DNA from: Corythucha ciliata
Lineage: Eukaryota; Arthropoda; Insecta; Hemiptera; Tingidae
Assembly: GCA_038030265.1 (NCBI GenBank)
Contig: CM075943.1
Location: 35,154,001-35,218,000 of the forward strand
DNA: 64,000 nucleotides
Reading direction: 5' to 3'
A program made the translations under genes and the position numbers. Positions within the stretch are counted from its first letter, which is position 1. The number at the start of each line of letters is the position of its first letter. A model generated the notes under the pieces. That model had not been told where the DNA came from and searched no databases. It saw only the letters and a program-made list of their open reading frames with translations. Positions 10,540-23,800 of the stretch are shown piece after piece.

Positions 10540-13500
10540 CCCTAATGATTATCGATTTTTTCACAAACCCAAAACAAAAACACTTTTTTGGAATGGCTCT
10601 CGTATCTTCTGTAGGCGCTCAATCGAATGGGCTTAACTGCCTCATTTTTTGGTATAACAATGGATTTTTCTTAAAAAATTGCGAAGTACAGGAGTAAACA
10701 AAGCATGAAATATCAAACTAATTTATTTCATCCAGTTTTATTGGAATTTACCATGCGCTGGGAGCAACATTGCTATTGTAGTCTAGCTTTGAACGGTTGT
10801 AAAAAACTGACATTTTTGAAAGTATCTTGATATTTTCCCAGTTTACTCCAAGAATCTTTCACTATCATTGGACAAAATGTCCGTAATCACACAGAAAAAA
10901 GTGTGCTCTTTTCAGTGGTACCGTCGGATTTAACCTAGGACGCATATTTCTACAGCTGTTTTTGTTGCGAAAACCCGTGTTGTGCTGAAAAACATGAAAA
11001 AATCGATTATCTCGACTAGGAATGGAAATCGGACCTTAGGTCATGGGACATTTTTTGATGTATTTTGGATGTATAATCACCCCTCTTATTTTGTTCAACC
11101 AAGTACCAGTACCAGTCATCCTGCATTATCCAACTTGTTACGTGACCCAATAGAGGAATTGGTATCGTATAGCGGCAAATATTTGGTAAACGCTATGTGC
11201 TAGTCCGCGAATAGCTTAATAGCATGCACAGTAGCACGCTCCTAGCTGCAGTCTAGTCTAATGTGTACAAGCCTTTATGGTGCGTGAACACTAAGGGAGA
11301 GTGTTCCGCGAAAATGGAAAAAATTGCTTTATCACTTTCAAGTTCGCTGACAAGAATTCGTTTATAAAATATTCTCGCTCGGAGGTAACGCCTGTTTCGT
11401 AATCACCCCATTTTACCGTGCCAAAAAGTATTGAAACACACAGTTTTTGAACTGTCGATTCCCGTGAACAAGTAGAGCACACTTGCGCGAAAAATCGCAA
11501 CTACACCGTTTCTACTGACGGAAAACCAATTTTTTGGGGAAAACGTTTGCCTCACTTCTGATTCGTGTTCAACAGCCCCATCATAGTTCCGAAGATCAAA
11601 ACTGTATGCACCATGTTGTTTTTAATTCCAGGAGTTTATTCTTTGTACGCGATAGGAACAGCAGTTTCGATTGCTATCGCTATCGCTATCGCAATATTTT
11701 ACAGGGTCTTTCCAAGTTCGCAAGACCGTTTCCTTCTTCACTCATTCGTGCCTCAATATTCAAATGTGTATAGGAAATGATCTTAAAAAACCTGCCCTCA
11801 GCCGAGCCAATGAGAGCGAAGCACAAGGACTTTGCGAGTTGCAACAGACTTTGAAAAGAGCCTGCTGAAGTCTGATAATATACCAGGGTGTGTTACTCCA
11901 TTTACACGGAAACTCCAGAAATTCATTGTCACGTGATGTTAATTGAGGTTGAGGTCGCGTTACTCTGGATCACTCCGGCTATTTGTTAAAGTTAACTTAA
12001 CTTTGATATTATGTAGTGTCACTTATATTTATCGAGGTTTATTCCCGAACAATAGCGAGTAGTAAGCGGTGGTATGTCCCTATGTTCAACCGTGCTTTCC
12101 TGGGCTTCTTTGTTAACTATTATGTACATGAATTTATATTTTCGAACTTGTTCCCAACTCATTTCAAAGGATTTTGTCTCAATCGCTTTTTCGCTCACTA
12201 CGATTCGAAACTTATTTTGTGGTTCAAGCCAGGCTGTAGAAGCCACCTCAAGTATGAGTCAATTTTGGAAAATCCCCTCCCGCGGTATTGGCGTAACCAT
12301 AGGAGAAAGTGTTACAAACTTCAAAGCTTCTTCCTTCTTTTCTCTGATTCAATTTAATAATTATTATTCCTTTTATTTGAATGAACTGTTGAGTAATGAA
12401 CTGTTCCCAACGCGCTAAAATAACAAAAGTGTCATAAATATTCCATTTCGCCTTTTCCCTGTATATAACGATTGTTCTACAAATAGCCTCTGCGCTGATG
12501 GATGAAAACTGTTCTTTTTTCGTTGGAATTATAATTTTATCTCCGGCTAATTAAAATGAAAAATGAGAAAAGAAAAAGCTATCTTGAGCATCACCTTGTT
12601 GTTATGCGCGGGGCAGCGTGTCCAATCAATCATTTTTCAAACGAGACGGGAATACGTTCGAACGTTTGAGGGTAATTGAGAAATTTTAGACGGAAGAAAA
12701 AAGATGCTAACTTTTTTTCTTTTTTTTATGCCGATTAGCGCAACTCTTCCTCCTTTGAACAGCGAGATTTGCTTTTGTTCCTTCGTTGAATGCCGATAAA
12801 TCATCAAGGGTAATAAAGAGCTTTGCCAAATCACCCCCTCCCCCTCGTGCATTAACCGACAGTCTTTCGGAACACGCGTAAAATGGTACGTGAAAAAATA
12901 AATCTGAAAATTATATGTCAAGGCAGTAAAACAGCAGATACGTGAGGGAAGTTGCCGTCTAAAAATATCTTCCAATCCCCGATGCCTCAAAAATCATACA
13001 TATACCTACTGTTTCTTAACAAACTGGGTGAAGTTGGAGAGATTGCCATTTTTTGTAAACAAATTTCACAAACTCATTTTATCAATTAATGAGGAGGGCT
13101 TGACATAACGTCCTTGACACCAACAAAAATGTTAGGGCTGAGCAGTGCACTCTTTACTACTAATGCTATACATAATTGCTTGAGCTCTCTTTTTTGTGGT
13201 TCAACAACGAAATAACAAGCGATTTTCACTTTCATTTTCAAGTACACCAAACGAGATTCTTTTTTCAAAGCGCCAGAGAAAGAGACAAGACGAAAGAAAG
13301 AAAAAGTTACATAATTGCTGAGCTCGCGAGGGAGTTGGAAGTCTCGTACGCGGTGAAAGCTTTGCGTCATAACCACTGTGATAATAAAAATAACGGTCAT
13401 TTAATAAAATCGGGTACTTCCCCCTTATTATTATTTTTTTAAAAAGTAAATAGAGACTTTTAGCAACACCACCGCCAACGCTAACACAAACGATAAATCA

Positions 13501-13680
13501 GTCGCTTGGCTACGAAACAACTGATTGGTTGAAATTTGAAATAAAGTTTCCAGAGGATTTAACGGCTAAAACATGGCTAAAAATCACTAATGTGTTTGAT
13601 TTTTAACAAAAATGTAATTAGTCCAGTCAAATTAGAATTCTACCTTGCAAAAAGGTCCAGTATCATTTTTTATTTTTTTT
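10540..13680. other. Non-coding stretch with one decayed repeat
   Basis: About 10900-11100 is a diverged relative of the repeat at 1191-1447 (shared order: ctcttt, atcggacc, gtcat, aatcaccc). Short CTATCG iterations lie at about 11672-11692. I recognise no gene; open frames at 12016-12418, 12637-12990 and 13086-13400 lack domain or splice support. Confidence 0.45.
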
Positions 13681-13681
13681 C

Positions 13682-14907
13682 CGGAGTTATGATTTTTTTT
13701 TGTGTTTAAAAAAGTAACCAATGCTTGCTTCAAAAAAGCCGCAATTTCTCGGCTTACATCGCACCAAATCCAAAAAGAGATGCCATTTTCAGAAACTACG
13801 GAACATTTCCTTTAGGATAGAGGTCATTTTATTGCTTCAAATAATCGTCAACACCCAGAAATCTGGCATTTTTTCCATAAATTTACGTGTCCTCTAAAAT
13901 TTGTCCGTTTTACGAAAAGTCGCTGTACCCAAACAGCTTTCTCAACAGATTTTCGGTATATCACAAAAATTTCCCCGTCTTCTAAGTTTCCTTTTGGCGT
14001 GTTCACATTTCATGTTACCACTGACGTTTCTCACAAAAACGTCACGAGAATGCACAAAAACCGTGTTTTTACGAAACATGGGCCATTGTCTACGGTATTC
14101 GTGAAGGGTGCAGGGAGATCGGCAGTAAGTGAGAACAGGATATCTTACCATGGAGAAGGCAAGAGTCATTCGATTTGACCCCTTCCCCCACCATTGATTC
14201 ATTAAATTGTCGCCATTCAGTGGGGGGGGGGGTATAACTGAATGCCGTTTGCCTACTATATCTTCTCCTTCCTAAAATATTCTGTCCTCCCTTTCTAAAA
14301 CAGTATTTTGACAGAAAATATAGACAATTGCCTATGTGCCAGGTGCCAACAATATTCGTGAAGGGTGCTCAGAGATCGGCAGAAATTGATTGGGGGGGGG
14401 GGGTCAAATTGAATGTCTCTTGCCTGCGATATCTTCTCCATGGTAAGATATCCTGTTCTCACTTACTGCCGATCTCTCCGCACCCTTCACGAATACCGTA
14501 GACAATGGCCCATGTTTCGTAAAAACACGGTTTTTGTGCATTCTCGTGACGTTTTTGTGAGAAACGTCAGTGGAACATGAAATGTGAACACGCCAAAAGG
14601 AAGCTTAGAAGACGGGGAAGTTTTTGTGATACACCGAAAATCTGTTGAGAAAGCTGTTTGGGTACAGCGACTTTTCGTAAAACGGACAAATTTTAGAGGA
14701 CACGTAAATTTATGGAAAAAATGCCAGATTTCTGGGTGTTGACGATTATTTCAAGCAATAAAATGGCCTTTATCCTAAAGGAAATGTTCCGTAGTTTCTG
14801 AAAATGGCACCACTTTTTGGATTTCGTGTGATTTAAGCCGAGAAATTGCGGATTTTTTGAAGCAAGCATTGGTTACTTTTTTAAACACGAAAAAAATCAA
14901 AACTCCG
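13682..14907. mobile_element. Long hairpin element, arms about 520 bases
   Basis: 13682-14200 is repeated in inverted orientation at 14384-14907 with high identity (a few substitutions), leaving a spacer of about 183 bases. The arms contain no open frame that is conserved as protein. The spacer has G-runs and short direct copies of the arm sequence (GAAGGGTGC near 14105 and 14361). Such a transcript would fold into double-stranded RNA over 500 pairs. It is either a foldback transposon or two copies of one element inserted head to head. Confidence 0.85.
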
Positions 14908-15698
14908 AAACGGATCGACGTAGGACACTTCCGAAGGTATCATTTTACTCTACTTTTAACGTAGTTTTACCCAAAAATTTTTGTCACACTTATACGGATC
15001 CACCCTGTATATATCTTTATGGCCGTTTCCTTGTTAGCACGATAACTCTCGTAGAAATTAATTTAGCGGAACGCGCTTTGGCACAAAAATCAGTTGTCAT
15101 AAGACACCGGTCGGTATTGCATTTGGGCGAAATCTGTCAAGGTGGAGGGGGGAAAATAGGGGTTAAATTGTCAATAAATCACTGTAATTCACCAGTTGAT
15201 TCTAGAAGCATTAGATTCTCTATACTCCATGTTAGAGTAGCCTTTGATTCCTATTTTAATTTTTCGAAAAAGTCAAGGTGGTGGGGGTGGTCCTTCCGGT
15301 GTGGAAGTGCAAAAATAGCGTTGAACTTCACTAGTTCATCTTAGCGCTCTAAAATTCGACTCAATAATTTAATGTAACGAAAGCCCTGGGTCCCATTGAG
15401 ATTTATCGAATACTTTGATGGGGGAGGGCGAAATGGGGGATGAAATTTCAAAAAGAAAAAGCTTAAATTCACACGTTTAGGTATCATAAAATACGGCACA
15501 AAAATTTAATATTACAAAGCCCTTGGAAAACTACCGAAACTTTTCGACATTTTGAAGAGAGGGTGGTGAAAATAGAGGAAGAAGTTCGGCTTAATGAAAC
15601 AAATAATGGTATCAAAATTATTACTTCTGGGACGGCTTAGGGTATCCGTATACATAATGAAATGCACTCTTTCCGACCGCCAGCTGCCGGAGCGAAAT
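14908..15698. other. Intergenic stretch with a lone transposon end
   Basis: 14979-15007 reads TTTTTGTCACACTTATACGG followed by ATCCACCCTG, the same terminal sequence as the right end of the element at 30387-31007; a matching left end was not found. The rest holds G-rich patches and no supported gene. Confidence 0.45.
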
Positions 15699-17600
15699 TT
15701 TTTTTTATCTTGTACGTAGATATAGGTAAGGAGTGTTTGAAAAAAAAAAATGTAAATTCTGAAACGCTCGGCACAACTTTTGGCAGCCCAAAAACCACGA
15801 TTTTTCGGCACTTTTTTTAGTTGTTCCTCAATATCGCTAAAACCATCGGCTTTAGAGGAAAGTATCCCCTGCAACGCAGGTAGAGCATTGAATTTCCTAC
15901 ATCTTTTGCATTCAAAGTATTTTTCTACGACCAATATGGAGGGCGCTACAACCTCTCGGACAATTTTTCCTGTAATGGCTGAAAGTTTTAAAATCGCCCG
16001 TTTCCGACCAAAATATGTTCAGTGAGCTTCATTTCTTGCCGTCAACATTCATCCCTCTGCCACTGCCAACTTTTCAAGCCCCCTTCCCCCTACTCGTTTT
16101 AAAATTTCCAAATCACTTTTTTTCGGCTAAGCTGAAACCTTGGCAAGTCGGGCCCTCGACGTTGCCCATACTCGACACGCGAGTCGAGGGTTTACCTTGA
16201 CGCTTGCTTGCAAGTGTTCGCCGAAACCGGTGTCAGAAAGAAGAGCTTTCGGCTGGAGTCTTCAGTGACTTTCATAGAAATGATTCACTTTATGTCACAG
16301 AACAAAAATTATATTCAGTTTGCTGTTTACCATTAAACCCGTTTTCACTGGATCGCCGAAGGGATGGTTGTGGGAGTGTAAAGTGGGTGGGGGAACTGAA
16401 AAGGGTTAAATGAAGCTCAGGAATTTCCAACAGAATCCGCTGGAAATTCTTAAAGCGTCAAGGGGTGGCTCAAGGCGTTAAGCGTGTAACGACAGCTGTG
16501 GTCATCTACGGAACGTTAACATACGCAAATAGTAATAAATTCTCACTCAATAAATAGATCCCCTCCCTAACACACCAACTCCGCCATCCGACAATTTATT
16601 TTTCCATCTTACATGAAAAGCCACTGAAGACTCTTGTCAAAAGCTCTTCTTTCAACGCTTCGACATCGGTTTTGGCGAACACTTGCAAGCAAGCGTCATG
16701 GTAAACCCTCGAGTAGTGACAACGTTGGTAGTGACGGAGGGATGAATGTTGACGGCAAGAAGTTAAGCTCACCGAACATATTTTGGACGGAAAAGGGCGA
16801 CTTTAAAACTTTCAACCATTACAGGAAAAATTTTCCGAGAGGCTGTAGCGCCCTCCATATTGATTGTAGAATACAAAAGATGATAGAATACAAAATATTG
16901 GTTTGAATACAAAAGATGTAGGAAATTTGATGCCCTGTCTGTGTTGTGAGGGATAATTTCCTCTAAAGCTGATGGATTTAGCGATATTTAGAAAAAACTA
17001 AAAAAAGTGCCGAAAAATCGTGGTTTTCGGGCTGCCAAAAGTTGTGCCGAGCGTTTTAGAATTTACATTTTTTTTCTCAAACACTCCTTACCTACACATA
17101 TGTCGCATCCACTTGGCGAAATTGTCCACTTCATGAAATGGATGTCATCGAAGTGTCTCCACTTGCCGTAATTTTAAAAAATAACGACATCTGGACAAAA
17201 AAATGTCTATTTTTTTGAAAAGGAAATCGCGTTTGTCCAGTTGCTGAAATTAAGCTTCCTTACTGCAAGTGGATGCCTAACATCATTTTTTAGCGGGTTT
17301 TTGAGTGCTCAATAAAATAACCTTTTTGAATAAAACAAAACTTGTTTCAGCATCTGAGATTTCTCACTCATCCATTTCACGAAAAGGATAATGTTGTACA
17401 TCCACTTGCAGTGAGGAAGCATGATTTCAGCAATTGGACAAACGCGATTTCCTTTTCAAGAAATAGACAATTTTTTTGTCCAGATGTCGTAATTTTTTGT
17501 AGTTACGGCAAGTGGAGCCATTTCGTGAAATGGACATCCATTTCGTGAAGTGGACAGTTACTCGACTTGGATGCGACATATACAAGATACAAAAATAAAA
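15699..17600. mobile_element. Long hairpin element with arms about 500-570 bases, interrupted by a MITE
   Basis: 15699-16271 is repeated inverted at 16622-17600, where the right arm is interrupted by a separate element at 17101-17578. Matching blocks include GCTTGCTTGCAAGTGTTCG in the left arm and its complement near 16680, and TGCCGAAAAATCGTGG near 17005 against its complement near 15795. The arms differ by small indels (for example an expanded copy around 16865-16920), so they are older than the 13.7 kb hairpin. No protein is encoded. Confidence 0.8.
17101..17578. mobile_element. MITE with inverted arms and TA target duplication
   Basis: The ends are TGTCGCATCC and GGATGCGACA, with arms of about 190 bases that match inverted (for example CAAACGCGATTTCCTTTTC near 17440). 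TA sits on both sides (17099-17100 and 17579-17580). Removing the element restores the right arm of the surrounding hairpin (cttaccta / tacaagat), which is matched by the left arm near 15710. TA duplication suggests Tc1/mariner-type mobilisation; no transposase is present. Confidence 0.85.
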
Positions 17601-17609
17601 ACTGATGCT

Positions 17610-18680
17610 GGACCTTTTGCAGGGTAAGACGATTTTTTCGGATAGTTTGACTGGACTAAATTTATTAAGGGTTAGGTCGACAACGTCCGACTGAGTGTTG
17701 CTACTTGCTAAGGGTTTAAACGATTTTGTATTCTTATATACTTACTAATCAAAATAATAAATTCTGATTTGGGTTTAAGCTCTTAAGCTCAGTTTAGTGT
17801 TCAACGGAACTTTAAACCCATGTTTTGTGCGCTATGCTCGCGCTAATTTACTATTCAGACTCTGTGTATAAAAGGAGTTCCTCTTCACTTGTTATTTTGA
17901 AGTCCAGTGCACATGACCCACATTCTCTTTTCTTTATGTGCTAACAGTTGCCAGTAAGTGCCTAATATTCAATGGAGGTGATCGGTAGTGAAAAAATAAG
18001 CGTCAATGGAAATATTGTCTCAGACTGTCTTTTTGAGCTCATTTCACTTTTTTCGTCTGTTCGATGTGAGGAGGGGGAGGAGCCTCTCATTCCTTGTTTT
18101 ACGCATAGCTTGTTGGAAACCAGAGGCTTATGGCGAAATATCAATGTGTTTGTCGTTCTGATCATTGCAACTTGCCATTCCTCGAAAAGGGTAAAATCCG
18201 GTACCAAAAGCTCAGAATTCCTTGTGTGACAGGTTGCTCTGCGATTAGGTTCTTATTTCTTAAGTTCAAGAAGTTTGATTTTGTAGGATGAGGAAGTTTC
18301 TTGGACATCAATGCTTTAATGTTTATTTATATGTACTGAAATAGAGGCCAGAACGATATCCGTTTGTAAATCCCCCTCCGCCTCTTTAGTTACCTAAGTA
18401 ATTAACAATTTTAGAGGTCTCAGAATACTTGAATCGCATTTTGACTAGCATACCTGATTTTGACGTCACAGACGTATTTTACCTGTGTACAATTATTTTC
18501 CAAAACCATATTAACATTAATTTACATATCTCCCTCAAGCCTACAGGGTGTTTCTGAATAAGACCGCGAGGAAGAAGAGGCAGGTTGAGCGTCGGGGATG
18601 GGGATCGTAGTGCAGTATCACCTCCGCTTCCGGCAAGGGGCAGTCCATCGGCCCGGTACTCGGCTCAATTGCAGGGCTGA
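17610..18680. other. Intergenic stretch, no gene recognised
   Basis: AT-rich sequence; a single transposon-end-like word ACAGGGTG occurs at about 18543 without a matching partner. Two overlapping opposite-strand frames near 17962-18229 look like chance. Confidence 0.4.
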
Positions 18681-18691
18681 TGAGTCCAGAA

Positions 18692-18831
18692 TAGGGATGG
18701 ACTGGGGCCCGGGCTTAAGCCTGGGCACGGCCCGGGGCCGGCCCGGTCAGGGGGGGTTGTTTGTGGCCGAACCACTGAGAAAGTCGGGCCGGGCCGGGCC
18801 CGACTCAAAGCCCGGCCCGATTCCATCCCTA
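18692..18831. mobile_element. GC-rich hAT-type MITE, 140 bases
   Basis: The terminal inverted repeats are TAGGGATGGA and TCCATCCCTA, and the 8-base word GTCCAGAA flanks the element on both sides (18684-18691 and 18832-18839). An 8-base duplication with TAGGG-type ends is characteristic of hAT transposons. The inside is built of GGGCC/GGCCC words and could fold into a very stable hairpin. Confidence 0.85.
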
Positions 18832-19409
18832 GTCCAGAACCGAGTAGCTCAGGTGGCTGAACTTTTGAGGTCAACGGCAACGGTTTTGAAGTGAAAAAAC
18901 ACCTTAGGAACAATGGCCAATTTCTGAAGATTTGTTGAAATGAAAAAACTGATAACTTTTTTTAAAAAGGACACTTTGAAGAAGTTTTCCTGAAATTGAA
19001 TTTTCTCTGCATTCCTGAATGAAGAGAGAGGGATAAACATAACCAAACCCCACCAGGGGCCATATTGTTTCTCGAAACTCTAGGCGTTTCTCCTGATCGG
19101 TAAATCACGCCGAATTTTATCTTATCTAGATGTTGTTAGATAGATGCGAGGGATTCTGTCGCCGGTATTTTAATTAAAGAAGTAAATTAACTAACTTATT
19201 TTACTCGGTCGACACGGAAAGGCAAAGCCTAGCATAATTCGAGCTTCGTAATTAAGCTCGAGCTAGGTAATTAGTGCATTGAACACAAACAACCAACCAC
19301 AAACAAGGTTCGGCTTAACTAATCCAAGGTGGAGAAATCCACCATTAATAGCAGAGACGGAAACAAATGGAGCGAGGGTTGGCAGTTATTCACATCATTC
19401 TTATCCTGT

Positions 19410-19770
19410 TAAGGAGCTATATCCCCGAAATTGCTCTTTAAAATGAGCCAGCACCCTGGAAATTTCGATTTCAAAAGGGTGAAATCCGTGAAGTTGAAGC
19501 TTTTTTAGGGAGCCAACCGCACGAAACAGGATTTTATGACTTGCAAGATTTGAGAAATCTAATTTTTGAAAGATCCAAACCCTGGATCTTTCATCACCTG
19601 CGGAATGGCTCTTATACAGAACCTAAACCCGTGAAATTGCATTTTTAACACCCCGCGAAATTGGATTTCTTGGGCGTCAGAGAATTGGCGTTTTAGGGAG
19701 CCAGTCTTGCGAAATTGGCTTTTTTATTGACCAAGTCCAGTGATATTTGGATCTTTGAGTGTCAATAACC
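19410..19770 (+). repeat. Degenerate tandem word array, family 1
   Basis: Successive diverged units of about 30-40 bases of the type 'gaaattg.. ttttaggg.. agcca', with spacing irregular. The same family fills 22160-22400 and 22760-23270 and reappears at 63955-64000. Units share AATTTCG(T)GG followed by a CTCTTT word. Not a simple microsatellite and not coding. Confidence 0.55.
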
Positions 19771-20890
19771 CGGAAAGTCGAACAAGGAAAATTTATTTCG
19801 CACGCACATAAACCTTGTAATAGGGGGGGGGGGGTTACGCCGCCACATGTCAATAAAGTGCAAAAATGACAGGTAGAAGACCCCGTGAGGAGATGACAAG
19901 TAGGTATCAATTATAGAATTTTGCGTAAGATTCGATTGCCTATAGGATCGCTAATTTGAAGATTCTCGTAATAATCATTCCGGTTAAGGTCGTAGAAAGC
20001 GATGGAAGCGACCTTCCGCGAAGGTTAATCACACACGGATGAAAAAATTATTAACGTACTATTACCGTATACTTTTGGTGTGTAAGGTGTAAAAACAAAT
20101 TCTCTATGTCAAGGCCAGTAAAGTGTGTTTTGCACACATCTTCCCATTTTGCTCTAACAATTCCAAAAAAGACACCTACACCCGTTTCCCCTCCTACCCA
20201 TCCTCACAAATGCTCATTGTTCTCATAACTTTGGCGTAACATTTTGCTTCAAAATGTGCAGTTGAAGCGTTTAAAAGTGAAAGTTCAACCAGTTCGGCAG
20301 TTACAAATGTGACAGAGCTGGAGCAATCAAACGAGAAGAAAAACGATCAGCGAATGGGTGACACAGAAATGTGGTGATCGCTGTAGGGATCACCCACCCA
20401 GGGAAAGGGGCTAAGAGCGAAAATCCTGACTTCTGACATTTTTTGATACCCCCGTCGTGACCGGAAGTATTATCGCTGCTAATAAAGAAAAATAAGTTCA
20501 TGGTCACTTTCCCCTTTTTATTCTCAACAGAGCTTTATAATTTTGTTAACGATCGGATTTGATTTACCGGCTGTAGTTTTTTCACCTTTCCAAGTCTTTC
20601 TCACTATTTTGAAACTCTTCTTATAAATTATACCTACCTTTTTTTTGAAATTGCACTTTGAAGGTTCCGTTGAAAAATGGATAGGAAGGAGTAACCTCGT
20701 ATTAAAGAAATTGAGCAATTGACCTTTTTAAAGCGTCTCACCTCTCAGAATGATTCAATTTGGCCTAATAGTTCTTGAGGTGAAGATATTAATCACATTA
20801 GGAATACAATAATTAAATACCTTATTTAATTTAAAACATTAATTTATTTTGTTTTATTCAAGATGGTTACGAGGAGGCAGTTAAATGTAA
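19770..20890. other. Lipase upstream region, no gene recognised
   Basis: AT-rich flank of the lipase gene; a G-run of 12 near 19822 and short chance frames only. No TATA-type promoter can be assigned with confidence. Confidence 0.35.
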
Positions 20891-20897
20891 GCTCATC

Positions 20898-23800
20898 ATG
20901 CACATTGCTGCTTTTCACCTTACAGTAAGCATAATTTTATACGCAAGTGAGTTTTACGCTTTTTTGGTTTACTTGATGATTTAGAGAATTAGTGCAGGTA
21001 ACGTTTGACGTTTCTATTTTAGGCCTTAGCCAAGTTTCAGGACAAAAATTAGCGCACAACGAATCTCAAGTCAAGCATTTCAATGATTTATACGTGACGA
21101 CATCGTGCATTGACGAGCCTTACGAGTGCCCTCATCATCGGATACAGTTTTTTCTCTACACGAGGTGAGAAATTCAAGCAAAATAACAATTTAGGATTTT
21201 TTTTTCTTTACAAGCTATTTTTACAGATACACGCAAAAAGAGCCAGAATTAATCGATACGACAGACGATGAATCTTTGTACAACAGTCACTTCAACCCGG
21301 CTCACCAGACCAAAGTCATTATACACGGATTTCAAGGGGGGCGCAATTTATCACCTAGCACGGATCTTCGAGATGGTAAACTATTTGCTGTTCACCCCTA
21401 TAAAGATGGGACCCCATTTTTGGTTTCATTTTCTTCATATTCACAGCATACTTCAAACGAGGCGATTACAATATCTTCATCGTCGACTATTCGTCATTGG
21501 TCAAACTACCCTGTCTCAGTCAGATGAAATGGTCTCCCGGATTTTGCGCTCAGTGCATCGCGCAAATGGTGTTCTATTTGTCGCAACATCCACGCGGAGT
21601 GCAGCCTGAAAATTTACACTTGATGGGCTACTCCATCGGTGCTCATATCGCTGGTCTGACAGCTAATTACATCGATGGAGCCAAACTTGGTCGAATAACA
21701 GGTATGGGCATGATTATTGAAAACCAAAGTGTTCTGCAGGGGCGGAGCGTGATATTTTGATGCCCGGGACGGTTGTGATGGTGGTTGCACCTTCCCCCAT
21801 TCTCAAGATTTTGTTTATTCTAACAATGAGTAGGTATCCGATGAAGGGACCTCATCGGTTTTGGGCTATTTTCGGAGGAAACTCCACAGTTGAAATGGAG
21901 GAAAAGCGCTAAACAGTGATTTGGGTTATTTAAATATACTAAAAACGCGAGTAATGGCCTATTCCGATAGAACAGAAATCAGCCCAGATATTCGCACTGG
22001 GGAAAATTGTAGGGCTCTCGGGGTGCGCTCAAAATCGGTATTAGAGGTAGCCAGGGTAGAGAATCTTAAACCGGCAGTTACGGCAATACGCCATCCTACC
22101 CTAAGCCCCCACCCCTATCTAAAATCGTCTATAGTGACCACTTGTGGCCTAAAAAAAAGGTCACTCTGGCTACTCATGCCCTAAACTTTGCAAGAGTACT
22201 AATTTCGTGGAATTTGCTCTTTCAAAAACCAAGTGTCATGGGGTTTGCTCTTTATTCACAAGCCAATTTTAGGGGCTTTCGCTCTTTCAGAATCCAATTT
22301 GTGGACTTGCCTCATTTAAAACCCAATTTCGGGGATTTTTGTCTAATCTAAAACCTAATCTCGTGGCATTAGCTCTTTATAAACTCAGTTTCGGTTAGTT
22401 AAACTAAGGCCCGATTTCACCAACTTCTTAAACCATGATCAACAACTAATCACGATTACAATGTAAACACTTGTATCAGAATGCATATGGGTCGTTATTG
22501 GCAACTAATCACGATCAACTTTAAAGGAGATCAATTTTTTTGGTGAAAATGGGAAGTTGACAAGAAAATAACGACGAAAAATCGTATTTCGGCTTCTTCA
22601 AACCAAAACTGCGTTGGAGACTTTCACTTTTAAGTGCCCTGATAGACGAAGTCGCGACACTCCGTGTGCCTCGTCTGTCAGGGCCCTAAATGTAAATTTG
22701 ACAATACGTAAAACCAAGTTTCACGTATTTTTGTTTTTGCTTACCTCAATTTCGCTGCTTTCTACGCTTCCATACATATAAACCAAATTTCGTGGGGTTT
22801 ACTCGTTCAAAACCCAATTTTACGGACTTTCGCTCTATCTGAACCCTATTTCGTGGACTTTTTCTCCTTTAAAACCGAATTTCGGGGATTTTTGCCTGAT
22901 CAAAACCAAATTTCGTGGCTTTAACTCTTTACAAAATCAGTTTACCTAATTTGGCAAAAAACGAAGAAAAATCAAATTTCGTGATTTTGATGACCAAATG
23001 TTTCAAATTCGGCACCTTTAAAACATAATTTAACGGATTATTTCTATTCAAAGCACAAGAGCACGCTTTCAACAACGTCGTGGTTGTAGTTTTTTCGGAA
23101 ATTAGTTTCGCCGTTTTACCTAATTCTGAAAATTAATTTGGCTCTTTCAAAAACCACGTTCCCTGTTTTGACTTATTTCAGAACCCAAATTTCGTCACGC
23201 TGGGTCATTCTAATCCAAAATTTTGCGGATATTCACTCTTCGTGGGTTGGGTCATGTAAATACCAATTTCGTAAAGCTTGGGTTTCCTAGGAAAGCGGTG
23301 CCGTAATATTACGTTAGAAAACATCCCATTTTAAATCACGCCAGTAGTTGCCTGGGGAACGGTCAACTGGCATGATATAAAAGAAGATGTTTTCTAACGT
23401 AATATTACGGCACCGCTTCCCTAGGAAACCCAAGCTTAAGTGTGGGTATTTCTGAAATCAGTTTCACCGTTTTGGCCAATTCGAAAAACTATCATTGTAA
23501 AACAGATCTGGCGACCTATTCAGTAAAATTTGAGCACCGGCGCTATCCACCCGTCCTCCCCGAATTGGAAAATACGTTTTTAGAGAAACCGGTGGACCCC
23601 GTTGAATTGGCAATTCAGTTGATTGGTGTAAGCTAATCCAGGGGATTCCAAGAGATTTCCAGTGACTGAAAGGCCGGCGTGTGAAGTTTTTGGAGCCGAA
23701 GTTATTTGCTCTCATTGGAGGTTTCATTGTTATCATTATTATCAGAAAAAATATTAAATACTAATGTTATTTTCATACTTTTCTTGGTATTAGTCGTTTT

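Noticed and set aside
11666..11695. CTATCG iterations as a regulatory element
   Set aside because: A short hexamer microsatellite of about five units; nothing nearby to regulate.
19410..23270. CRISPR-like array
   Set aside because: Repeats are degenerate with no constant repeat/unique spacer structure, and the genome is animal.
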